27,989 nt of DNA, from assembly GCA_046582565.1 (NCBI GenBank), contig JAYGED010000199.1:1-27989 (forward strand), in the 5' to 3' direction. How positions within the stretch are numbered: the first letter of the stretch is position 1; every line of letters begins with the position of its first letter. The translations under genes and the position numbers were made by a program. Source of the stretch: JAYGED01 sp046582565. GTDB lineage: Bacteria > Pseudomonadota > Alphaproteobacteria > JAAXGF01. Shown piece after piece: positions 8,681-15,649 of this stretch. Below the pieces are notes generated by a model. The model saw only the letters and a program-made list of their open reading frames with translations, was not told where the DNA came from and made no database searches.

Positions 8681-9940
8681 ATGGTGACGCAACAAAACTC
8701 AGGGAGATGTCTTAAGAACATCATACGCACGAGCATTCTTGGCTTGGCTGCAACGGTCGTCGCCGCGACTTTTTCGGTGCCGGTTAGCGCCCATGAAATC
8801 GTCATCGGCGCCGCCGTCTCGACCACCGGTAAATATGCGGTCAATGGTAAGCACACCACCAATGGCTACAATCTCGCCGTAGCGAAGGTGAACGCCATGG
8901 GCGGTATCATCATCGATGGCAAGTCGCACAATATTGCCGTTAAATATTACGATGATGAATCCACTGCCGGCCGGGGCACCCAGCTCGCCGAGCGGCTGAT
9001 CCAGCAGGACGGCGTCAAGCTCATGCTTGGGCCCTACAGCTCCGGCATGACCAAGGCCATTGCGCCGGTCACCGAGAAATACAAGATCCCCATGGTCGAG
9101 GCCAACGGCGCATCGCGCTCCTTGTTCAACAAGGGCTACAAGTATCTCTTTGCGGTGCTGTCGACGTCCGAGCAGTATCTTAAGTCGGCGATCGATCTCG
9201 CCGCCGCCCAGGCTAAGATGGACGGCAAGATGGTGGATAGCCTGAAAGTCGCCATTGCTGTTCGTAACGATCCCTTTTCCCTCGATATCCGTGCGGGAAT
9301 TCTTGAAGATGCCGCACGTTACGGCATGAAGGTCGTGGTCGATGAGAAGCTGCCCAAGGATGTCACCGACCTGACCACCTTCCTGACCAAGGTCAAGGCT
9401 GTGAAGCCCGACATCATGGTGGTTTCCGCCCATACGCTGGGCGGCGCTCTGTTCGTGCGTCAGATGCGTGAGCAGCAAGTCAATGTCCCGATCGTCGCCA
9501 TGACTCATTGCGAAGCGGCCAAGGTCACCGACGCCGAGACTTTCGGCAACGCCGGCGAGGGCATCCTCTGCGCTGCTCAATGGTCACCGAGCCTGGCCTA
9601 CAGCGATAAGTGGTTCGGTACAGCGGCAAATTATGCCAAGACGTTTGAGGCCGAGTACGGCTATGTGCCGCCCTATCAGGCGGCCGAATCGAGCGCCGCG
9701 GTTCTGGTCTACGCCGACGCCATTACCCGTGCCAACTCCCTCGATACGGAGAAGATACGCGATGCCCTGGCGGCGACCGAAATGCAGACCTTCTACGGCA
9801 ACATTAAGTTTGCATCGACCGGTCAGAACACCGCCAAGCCGATGGTGCTGCGGCAAATCCAGAATGGTGAGTACAAGCTCGTCGCTCCGCTGGAATGGGC
9901 CGACAGCAAGTTCCTCTACCCGCGTGAGGTGATGTACTAA
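8681..9940 (+). CDS. ABC transporter periplasmic substrate-binding protein (Liv/urea/amide type)
   Basis: This is a type I periplasmic binding protein of the hydrophobic amino acid/amide uptake (HAAT) family, 419 residues from ATG 8681. The N-terminus holds a signal peptide (IIRTSILGLAATVVAATFS, cleavage probably after SVPVSA). The mature part starts HEIVIGAAVSTTGKYAVNG, the usual ligand-pocket opening. GVKLMLGPYSSGMTKAIAP, EANGASRSLFNKGYKY and MTHCEAAKVTDAETFGNAGEG follow, in family order. The frame is open further upstream to 8585, but those residues would spoil the signal peptide. LivHMGF-type genes follow directly, so it is the solute receptor of that importer. The ligand (branched-chain amino acid, urea, short amide or carboxylate) cannot be assigned by eye. 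Confidence 0.9.
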   Translation: MVTQQNSGRCLKNIIRTSILGLAATVVAATFSVPVSAHEIVIGAAVSTTGKYAVNGKHTTNGYNLAVAKVNAMGGIIIDGKSHNIAVKYYDDESTAGRGTQLAERLIQQDGVKLMLGPYSSGMTKAIAPVTEKYKIPMVEANGASRSLFNKGYKYLFAVLSTSEQYLKSAIDLAAAQAKMDGKMVDSLKVAIAVRNDPFSLDIRAGILEDAARYGMKVVVDEKLPKDVTDLTTFLTKVKAVKPDIMVVSAHTLGGALFVRQMREQQVNVPIVAMTHCEAAKVTDAETFGNAGEGILCAAQWSPSLAYSDKWFGTAANYAKTFEAEYGYVPPYQAAESSAAVLVYADAITRANSLDTEKIRDALAATEMQTFYGNIKFASTGQNTAKPMVLRQIQNGEYKLVAPLEWADSKFLYPREVMY

Positions 9941-9972
9941 CGCTCATCAACTCAACCTAACCGACGAACGGC

Positions 9973-10015
9973 AACCCCGTCCCGCCGACAGAAATACTGG
10001 CGCGGCGGGGTTTTT
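9973..10015 (+). terminator. intrinsic terminator after the binding-protein gene
   Basis: AACCCCG (9973-9979) pairs with CGGGGTT (10006-10012). The stem continues inward through a wobble, one C-C mismatch and CGCC/GGCG, giving about 13 pairs around a short loop (GACAGAAATACT region). The right arm runs into TTTTT at 10011-10015. It sits 33 bp after the binding-protein stop and inside the operon. This is a usual device for making far more binding protein than membrane subunits by partial read-through. Confidence 0.85.
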
Positions 10016-10051
10016 CGTTTTTCGAAATGTGTTCGCACGGGAGGCCAGACC

Positions 10052-10963
10052 ATCGACGTCATTATTGCCAATATAGATCTGTTGTTTATGGCGCCGCCAC
10101 TGGCGCTGCAACTGGTGGTCAACGGCTTTCTTGTCGGCGCTATTTTTGCGCTTTGTGCCTATGGCATGGCCCTGGTGTGGGGGGTGATGAACATCATCAA
10201 TATCGCCCAGGGAGAATTCGTCATTCTCGGCGGATTCATTGCCGTGGTGCTGGCTGAATCCGGGATCCATCCGTTGTCCGCCATCTTCGTGGCGCCGATC
10301 GTACTCTTTTGTCTTGGGCTGGTGATCTATTACGCGGTGATACGTTATGTGGTCGATAAGGATATCTTCGTATCCCTGCTCGCCACCTTCGGCATCAGCA
10401 TTTTGTTGCAGCAGCTGATGAACCAGATTTTCGGCGCCGATATTCGCCGCGCGCCCCACGGGCTCGGCACCTGGTCATATTACGACGGCATTGTGACCAT
10501 CGAACAGATCAAGCTGGTGTCGGCGGTGGTGGCCATAACCGTTGCGATAACCCTGGTGATGTTTCTCAAACGATCGCGCCTCGGTCAGGCGATTCGCGCC
10601 ACGGCGCAGAATGCCCGGGCGGCGCGTATCATGGGGATTGATACCGGGCTGGTCTATGCCGCCACCTATGCGCTCAACGCCGCGGTCTGCGGCGCCGGCG
10701 GCGCGTTGGTGGCCATGGTTTGGTCGATCGAGCCCTATCTCGGACTCATCTTCACCATTCGGTCGTTCATGATCGTGGTTACCGCCGGCCTTGGCAATTT
10801 GGCCGGCGTTGTCGTTGCCGGGACGGGCCTCGGCGCGCTCGAAAATATGGCGGGCTTCATCCTCGGCACCGAATTCCAGATCGCTTTTGTATTCGGCTTG
10901 CTCATTGTTATCCTGGTTGGGCGCAGCACCTTGCTCGGCCGTAAACGCCTATATCTCAAATGA
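10052..10963 (+). CDS. livH: branched-chain amino acid-type ABC transporter permease (LivH-like), probable ATC start
   Basis: This is one of two inner-membrane permeases of the importer. Several hydrophobic helices are clear (VVNGFLVGAIFALCAYGMAL, VILGGFIAVVLAE, IFVAPIVLFCLGLVIYYAVI and others). The LivH-typical WGVMNIINIAQGEFVILGG and the cytoplasmic segment RSRLGQAIRATAQNARAARIMGID are present. The start is unusual. GGGAGG at 10039-10044 lies 7 nt before ATC at 10052, in frame, and the encoded IDVIIANIDLLFMAPPLALQ resembles a normal LivH amino end. The first conventional in-frame starts are TTG 10082 and ATG 10088, and neither has a Shine-Dalgarno. I annotate from ATC (303 residues); from TTG the product is 293. 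The end overlaps livM by 4 bp. Confidence 0.87.
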   Translation: MDVIIANIDLLFMAPPLALQLVVNGFLVGAIFALCAYGMALVWGVMNIINIAQGEFVILGGFIAVVLAESGIHPLSAIFVAPIVLFCLGLVIYYAVIRYVVDKDIFVSLLATFGISILLQQLMNQIFGADIRRAPHGLGTWSYYDGIVTIEQIKLVSAVVAITVAITLVMFLKRSRLGQAIRATAQNARAARIMGIDTGLVYAATYALNAAVCGAGGALVAMVWSIEPYLGLIFTIRSFMIVVTAGLGNLAGVVVAGTGLGALENMAGFILGTEFQIAFVFGLLIVILVGRSTLLGRKRLYLK

Positions 10964-12003
10964 TACGCAATTTCCTGCTCTACAGCGGCGTCGTCCTGAT
11001 CGGTATTTTCTTGCCGTTGGTGTTCCCCACTTATCAGACCCAGATCGCCTATATGTGGCTCATGGTCGTCTTCGCCCTGACCTGGGACGTCGTCGGCGGA
11101 CGCATGGGCTACAACTCCTTCGGCAACATCGTGTTTTTCGGGATCGGCATGTACGCCGCCGCCATGGTGCAGAAGGAGCTCTATTTCGACATCGGCGAAT
11201 TCGAGGTAATCGCTGACGCAGCGACCACACGGCTGACGTCGGCGCAATATCTTGGCGGCCTGGCGCTCGGCATGGGTTTGGGCATGGTGCTCTGCGTGAC
11301 GGCGGCGCTGGCCCTGGGCTCCGTATTGCTCAGTATGCGCGGCCATTATTTCGCGATTTGCACGCTTGGTCTTGGTGTTGCTGTCGGCGAGGCCGCCGGC
11401 GGCATCGAATATATCGGCGCTGGTTCAGGCATGACGGCGCCGCTGTTTCCCGACGCCCTGGGTGACAAGGGATTATTCTTTTCGTATTTCTACTTCTCCT
11501 TGGCGGCGGTCACTTTCCTGTGCTTGCACTGGCTCTATTCGACCCGCTTTGGTCTCGCCATCAACGCCATCCGCGACGACGAGGACAAGGCGGAGGCCAT
11601 GGGCTTGCCGACCACCCGCTACAAGACCATAGCCTGGTGTATCTCGGCCTTCTTCCTATCTTTTGCAGGCGCCGCTTTTGGCCATCTCAATCTGTTCATC
11701 GACCCCCTGGATGTGGCCTTCCCCGGCGCTACATTCGGTGTTTGGATGGTGCTTATGGCGATCCTCGGTGGCAAAGGGACCATGTGGGGGCCGGTTGTTG
11801 GCGCGGTGGTTTTTCATATCACCCAGGAGTTCTTCTGGATCACCCTGTTCGGCTGGCAGCGAGTCGCCATGGGCGTGTTGATCGTTGTCATCGTCGTCGC
11901 TTTCCCCTTGGGGATTCTGGGTTGGGTGCGTGAACGCTGGCCCGAGAGTTTCGGCGAAACGATCACGGCGGCGGCAACGGATGATGAGGGGTCCGAGGCA
12001 TGA
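10960..12003 (+). CDS. livM: branched-chain amino acid-type ABC transporter permease (LivM-like)
   Basis: The second permease has 347 residues and many membrane helices (for example NFLLYSGVVLIGIFLPLVF and YMWLMVVFALTWDVVG). It shows LivM-family blocks MGYNSFGNIVFFGIGMYAAAM, LSMRGHYFAICTLGLGVAVGE, the coupling region STRFGLAINAIRDDEDKAEAMGLPTTRYK, and FGVWMVLMAILGGKGTMWGPVVGA. The C-terminal tail ends in an acidic stretch (DDEGSEA). The start ATG overlaps the livH stop and the stop overlaps the livG start, both as ATGA, so the cassette is tightly coupled. Confidence 0.95.
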   Translation: MIRNFLLYSGVVLIGIFLPLVFPTYQTQIAYMWLMVVFALTWDVVGGRMGYNSFGNIVFFGIGMYAAAMVQKELYFDIGEFEVIADAATTRLTSAQYLGGLALGMGLGMVLCVTAALALGSVLLSMRGHYFAICTLGLGVAVGEAAGGIEYIGAGSGMTAPLFPDALGDKGLFFSYFYFSLAAVTFLCLHWLYSTRFGLAINAIRDDEDKAEAMGLPTTRYKTIAWCISAFFLSFAGAAFGHLNLFIDPLDVAFPGATFGVWMVLMAILGGKGTMWGPVVGAVVFHITQEFFWITLFGWQRVAMGVLIVVIVVAFPLGILGWVRERWPESFGETITAAATDDEGSEA

Positions 12004-12743
12004 GCGCGATCATCGAAGTCACATCGGTCTCCAAATCATTTGGTGGCACTGTCGCCAACCACAACGTGAGCCTTGTGGTACCCGAGGGCAGTATCACCGG
12101 TTTGATCGGGCCCAATGGTTCGGGCAAGACGACGCTGTTTAATTCCATTGTCGGCTACCACCCCATCGATTCGGGCTCGATCAAGTTCGAGGGACGCGAA
12201 ATATCAAAACTCAGGGTTTCCCAGATCGCGCGTGTCGGCTTGATCCGGACCTTCCAGCAGACCCGCATCTACGGCAAGATGAACTGTATCGACAATATGC
12301 TCATCTCGGCGACGCAGCGTAATGCCTCGTTTGGCGACATGTTCTCAAAATACCCAGACGAAATGCGCGAGAAAGTCGACCATCTGCTTGAATTTGTAGG
12401 TCTTTATCAGAAGCGATATCTGATCTCTGGCAATTTATCTTTCGGCCAACAGAAACTTCTCGAATTCGCCATGGCGCTGATGAACGAGCCCAAGGTGCTG
12501 CTCCTCGATGAGCCTACAGCGGGCATCAACCCGACCCTGATCAACGGCCTCATCGACCGCCTCAAGCGGGCCAACGAAGAATTCGGCATCACCCTGTTCG
12601 TCATCGAGCACAATATGCGCGTTATCATGAACCTGGCTGAAAGCATCTATTGTCTGGCTCATGGCGAGATGTTGACCCATGGCTCGCCGGCTGAAATTCA
12701 GGATGACCAGCGCGTCATCGACGCCTATCTGGGAGCTAACTGA
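12000..12743 (+). CDS. livG: branched-chain amino acid-type ABC transporter ATPase (LivG-like)
   Basis: This is one of two ATPases that power the importer. The 247-residue product has Walker A GPNGSGKTT (37-45), the Q-loop glutamine in RTFQQTR (86), signature LSFGQQKLLEFA (from 146), Walker B LLLDEPTAG (167-175) and the H-loop IEHNM (His204). The LivG C-terminal part MLTHGSPAEIQDDQRVIDAYLG identifies the subfamily. The start overlaps livM by 4 bp, and the stop shares one base with livF (TGATG). Confidence 0.96.
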   Translation: MSAIIEVTSVSKSFGGTVANHNVSLVVPEGSITGLIGPNGSGKTTLFNSIVGYHPIDSGSIKFEGREISKLRVSQIARVGLIRTFQQTRIYGKMNCIDNMLISATQRNASFGDMFSKYPDEMREKVDHLLEFVGLYQKRYLISGNLSFGQQKLLEFAMALMNEPKVLLLDEPTAGINPTLINGLIDRLKRANEEFGITLFVIEHNMRVIMNLAESIYCLAHGEMLTHGSPAEIQDDQRVIDAYLGAN

Positions 12744-13597
12744 TGAGCGGCCAAGACGGCATCAGCGGCTATGGCGCCGGCGGCGCGGATACGATCATCT
12801 CGGTCGATGACGTGGCACGCGATGCAAAACGCCTGGCCGAGGAAGGGCCGAGCCGGGAGGTCATCGCCGGGCTCGTCCAGGGCGAGCCGGTTCTCGTTAT
12901 CGACGGGCTGTTCGCGGGCTATGGCAAAATGGAGATACTCCATGGTATCGACCTGCAAGTGGGAAAGGGCCAGTCGCTCTGCCTGATCGGGCCCAACGGT
13001 GCCGGAAAATCGACCGTGCTTCATTCGATCTACGGCTTCACCAACCTTATGGGGGGATCGATCACTATGAACGAGACCGATATCACCGCTCTAAGCTCCA
13101 ATGAAAGGCTCAAATTTGGTGTTGCCTATATTCTGCAGGACAACTCGGTATTTCCCGATATGACAGTTGAGGAAAATCTTTGGATGGGCGGCTTTCTGAT
13201 GAAAGACCCTGCCGACGCCCACGCCGCCGCCGAGCGGGTTTTCGAGAGGAACCCGCGTCTCGCCGAACGCCGACACATGCGCGCCGGGGTGCTGTCCGGA
13301 GGTGAGCGGCGGCTGCTCGAATTCTCCCGCGCCCTGGTTATGGACCCGGACGTGCTGTTGGTCGATGAGCCATCCATCGGCCTTGAGCCGCGTTTTATCG
13401 ACATGGTCTTCGAGATCCTCGACGATCTGCAACGCAACCAAGGCAAGACCATTATCATGGTCGAGCAGAATGCTAAGAAGGGTCTCGAATTTGCCGATTT
13501 GGGCTATGTCATGGTTGACGGCGCCATCGCTCTCGCCGGTCCCGGTGACGAGTTGCTGGAGAACCCCGAAATCGGGCGGCTTTTCCTCGGCGGCTGA
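12743..13597 (+). CDS. livF: branched-chain amino acid-type ABC transporter ATPase (LivF-like) with N-terminal extension
   Basis: This is the second ATPase of the importer. Motifs are Walker A GPNGAGKST (83-91), Q-loop AYILQDN (Gln132), signature LSGGERRLLEFSRAL (184-198), Walker B VLLVDEPSIG (204-213), and the LivF-type IMVEQNA where Gln replaces the usual H-loop histidine. LivF proteins are normally about 235 residues and start close to the ABC fold. Here the product has 284 residues, because about 48 extra ones (Gly-rich, then GADTIISVDDVARDAKRLAE) come before VLVIDGLFAGYG. GGGAG 7 nt before the ATG, and the coupling to livG, support the long start. The extension is not a recognisable domain to me. 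No terminator with a clear T-run follows. Confidence 0.94.
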   Translation: MSGQDGISGYGAGGADTIISVDDVARDAKRLAEEGPSREVIAGLVQGEPVLVIDGLFAGYGKMEILHGIDLQVGKGQSLCLIGPNGAGKSTVLHSIYGFTNLMGGSITMNETDITALSSNERLKFGVAYILQDNSVFPDMTVEENLWMGGFLMKDPADAHAAAERVFERNPRLAERRHMRAGVLSGGERRLLEFSRALVMDPDVLLVDEPSIGLEPRFIDMVFEILDDLQRNQGKTIIMVEQNAKKGLEFADLGYVMVDGAIALAGPGDELLENPEIGRLFLGG

Positions 13598-13930
13598 TAG
13601 TTTTCTGCTGGAGCGTTGACATCTCTAAAAATTAACCTTCAATGGCCTCCAAATGGCTCCTGAAAATTTCGAATTTCAAGTTCGACGTGCATAATCCTGT
13701 GGATAAATATCGAAGCAATTGAGATTCCAATACAATTCGATCCACAAGAAAATGCAGTATAAATACTTTTATTTGTTGCGTCATTGTTTGAATAAGTTAA
13801 TACTTAACTTGTACGCGAAAGCGTTGGAGCAGCGAATTCCAGAGCTGCCGCCGGTAAAGACTTTAGAGATTTCACGATCTTTGGGGGATTTATAGGTTAC
13901 ACAAAGGAATTCAAGTTTCGGGGTGGCGGT
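13598..13930. other. AT-rich leader without a gene; short dyad at 13794-13810
   Basis: This stretch between livF and the hairpin-rich region is markedly richer in A and T than its surroundings. It contains TATAAAT at 13758-13764 and a perfect 7-bp inverted repeat AAGTTAA (13794-13800), TAC, TTAACTT (13804-13810). AATGGC-CTCC and AATGGCTCC form a short direct repeat near 13641-13660. A 68-codon frame on the minus strand (13781-13987) shows no recognisable protein signature and is not called. The composition and dyad would suit a promoter region for the RNA to the right, but I could not fix -35 and -10 boxes at proper spacing. Confidence 0.35.
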
Positions 13931-14434
13931 TGTTTTCTTTGGTAGGCGTTCTCTTCGGAGGGCATTTTCTTTAGGAAACGTCGTCATCGGGAGTGATCAA
14001 GGCCTCCGCAAGGAAGTTGAGATCGCTGGGTGAGATGCAAGTCATCACCCTCGAGTTGAAGCGTTTTGCACGGTGGCGGTTCGTCCTTCGGGATTTCCGT
14101 TCTCCCTGCGGAGAGGATCGAGCCCTCGGGCGAAATCTGGCGTCAGTTGACGGTTGCCTTCGGGCTTCTTAAACGAGCGCAAAGTTTCGGCAAGAGATGT
14201 TGACGAGCAATCCGCCGAGGCTACCTGTTTCGAGGTAGGAGATTTTCCGCAAGGAGAGCCTCTGAAACGAAACAACCTCCTCGCCGCGAACATCGGACCC
14301 TTGGGCTCGTTGTTAGCAGCAAAGCGGTCGGTGTCTACCCGTTGAGCATACAGGAGTTTTCGAACTCCAGAGGCGTCAGGAGTGTCCCGCCCGGACACGT
14401 AGCGACGGTCGAAAGACCACGCTCCTGACGCCTC
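13931..14434 (+). ncRNA. candidate large structured RNA, family unknown
   Basis: Reading by eye, this 500-bp stretch is a chain of hairpins. Helices include 13931-13937/13974-13980, enclosing GTTCTC-TTCG-GAGGGC (13948-13963); and AGTGATC (13992-13998) with GATCGCT (14021-14027), capped by TCC-GCAA-GGA. Then come GGGTGA/TCACCC (14028-14050); CGG/CCG around GTCC-TTCG-GGAT (14077-14099); TCTCC/GGAGA (14101-14114); and GCC-TTCG-GGC (14156-14165). TTCGGC/GCCGAG (14186-14219), CTACCT/AGGTAG (14221-14238), TTTTCC-GCAA-GGAGAG (14243-14258) and GGAGTT-TTCG-AACTCC (14353-14368) follow. A three-way junction at 14370-14434 ends it. Three loops are C(UUCG)G and three C(GNRA)G on the plus strand; on the minus strand none of the six would be a stable tetraloop, which fixes the likely direction. 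I looked for RNase P, tmRNA (T-loop, tag), SRP and intron core motifs and saw none. Boundaries are approximate. Confidence 0.55.
14370..14434 (+). other. terminal three-way-junction domain of the candidate RNA
   Basis: GAGGCGTCAGGA (14370-14381) and TCCTGACGCCTC (14423-14434) form a perfect 12-bp stem. Inside it are two hairpins: GTGTCC-CGCCC-GGACAC (14382-14398) and GGTC-GAAA-GACC (14407-14418), the latter closed by a GNRA tetraloop. No run of T follows, so it does not look like a plain intrinsic terminator. Confidence 0.65.
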
Positions 14435-14467
14435 ACTGGTATCTAACCGAGACCATCCCCTAAAGCA

Positions 14468-14479
14468 ACAATATATTGT
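14468..14479. promoter_or_regulatory. 12-bp perfect palindrome ACAATATATTGT
   Basis: A perfect, AT-rich palindrome lies between the structured region and the SDR stop. Such a sequence could be an operator, but no promoter can be tied to it and both flanking genes end or are absent here. I record it as a site of unknown role. Confidence 0.3.
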
Positions 14480-14514
14480 GTGCCGCGCCGGATAAGTGAC
14501 TATCTGTGCCTATC

Positions 14515-15267
14515 TCACCATTGGGAGGTGGGAACGACGACGAGCTGAGCGATGATCACATGAGGTGGTTGCTCAAGGGCGAACACCACGCAAGCGGCCA
14601 CATCCTCGGCGGTCAGCAGGGTCTCGAAGCTGTCGTAGAAACTATCGGCATGGGCGTCGTCGCCACGCCAGCGCGAACGTCCGAATTCGGTCCGCGCGGT
14701 ACCCGGCAAAATCTCGGTAACCCGGATTCCGCTGCCCGCAAAATCGAGGCGCAAGCTGTTGGTGAGGCCGTGCACCGCATGCTTGCTGGCGCTGTAAACA
14801 CTGCCCTCCGGGTAGGCGCCGATGCCTGAGATTGATCCCAGGTTGATGATATGGCCCCGGCCACGCGCCGCCATGCCGGGGATCACCGCGTGGCTGACGC
14901 GAATCAAGCCGGTGACATTGGTCTCGATAATTGCTGCCCAGTCTTCGACCGTTCCGTCTTCGAAACGTTTGCGGCCGCCAACATCGTGGCCAGCATTATT
15001 GATCAGGATATCGACATTGCGCAGATCTTCTGGCAGATTTTCGCACAGCTTCGCGGTCGCGTCGGCGTCGGTGACGTCGAGGGTGAGAGGATGGCAGTTT
15101 GGCCCGAGGCGTTCTGCCAGGGATTCGAGACGCTCGCCGCGCCGCGCCGTACAGATTACTTGGCAGCCCTTGGCGATGAGCGCCTCTGCGATGGCCACGC
15201 CGAACCCGGCGCTCGCCCCGGTCACCAGGGCCACGGCGCCAGGCTTGAGGATGGCATCATCAGTCAT
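14515..15267 (-). CDS. SDR family NAD(P)-dependent oxidoreductase (YdfG-like)
   Basis: This is a classical short-chain dehydrogenase of 250 residues. It has the nucleotide motif TGASAGFG (16-23), NNAG (90-93), the catalytic Ser145 in INLGSISG, and Tyr158-x-x-x-Lys162 in VYSASKHAVHG. The arginine pair in CTARRGERLESLAERLG after beta-2 suggests NADP preference. The block TEILPGTARTEFGRSRWRGDD resembles YdfG-type 3-hydroxy acid/serine dehydrogenases, but the actual substrate is unknown. Its ATG lies inside the end of the VOC gene (8-bp overlap), making it the last gene of a four-gene coupled series. Confidence 0.88.
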   Translation of the reverse strand: MTDDAILKPGAVALVTGASAGFGVAIAEALIAKGCQVICTARRGERLESLAERLGPNCHPLTLDVTDADATAKLCENLPEDLRNVDILINNAGHDVGGRKRFEDGTVEDWAAIIETNVTGLIRVSHAVIPGMAARGRGHIINLGSISGIGAYPEGSVYSASKHAVHGLTNSLRLDFAGSGIRVTEILPGTARTEFGRSRWRGDDAHADSFYDSFETLLTAEDVAACVVFALEQPPHVIIAQLVVVPTSQW

Positions 15268-15646
15268 CGGGGAAAATCTCGGCGGCCCCGAAAGTCAGCT
15301 CGATCCTAACGCCATCGGGGTCGTGGATGAATATCTGTTTTAGCCCTATCCGGGGCACGGTGAATTTCTCATGGGCGATCCCCGCCGTTGCCAGACGTTC
15401 GGCCATGGCGGCGAGCCCTTCGGCGTGCAAGGCGATGTGATCGAACGCGCCGGTGGAGGCACTGCCGCCGTCGCGTCCTGCGACCAGGTGGACGATCGGC
15501 CGATCTCCTGAATAGAGCCAAGCGCCGGGTGAGTCGAAAGGCGGCCGATCACCCTCCCGAAGCCCTATCACATCGACATAGAAGCGAAGCGATGCATTCA
15601 GGTCGGCCACGTTCAAGGTGATATGGTCTAGGCCGTTGATCGCCAT
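15260..15646 (-). CDS. VOC family protein (glyoxalase/extradiol dioxygenase fold)
   Basis: The 128-residue, one-domain protein has two beta-alpha-beta-beta-beta modules. Probable metal ligands are His8 in GLDHITLNVADL, the histidines of FDHIALHAEGL, and Glu in DPDGVRIELTF. LRFYVDVIGLREGDRPPFDS matches small VOC proteins often annotated as glyoxalase-like or bleomycin-resistance-like. Substrate cannot be read from sequence. It begins 3 bp after the ureohydrolase stop and overlaps the SDR start by 8 bp. Confidence 0.85.
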   Translation of the reverse strand: MAINGLDHITLNVADLNASLRFYVDVIGLREGDRPPFDSPGAWLYSGDRPIVHLVAGRDGGSASTGAFDHIALHAEGLAAMAERLATAGIAHEKFTVPRIGLKQIFIHDPDGVRIELTFGAAEIFPDD

Positions 15647-15649
15647 GTC

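Noticed and set aside
8699..9580. 293-codon minus-strand frame opposite the binding-protein gene
   Set aside because: It is antisense to a clear signal-peptide-bearing binding protein and has no family motif.
13781..13987. 68-codon minus-strand frame in the AT-rich leader and first hairpin
   Set aside because: No recognisable motif, no convincing ribosome site, and it runs through the AAGTTAA dyad and the UUCG hairpin helix.
14045..14398. 117-codon minus-strand frame and a 63-codon plus-strand frame (14154-14345) in the structured region
   Set aside because: Their translations are rich in Arg/Ser/Pro shadows of hairpin arms, with no domain pattern. The base-paired structure explains the sequence better.
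13931..14434. tmRNA, RNase P RNA or self-splicing intron identity for the structured region
   Set aside because: No T-loop or tag frame, no GAGGAAAGTCCGGG-type RNase P core on either strand, no group II domain V, and no interrupted gene around it were seen.
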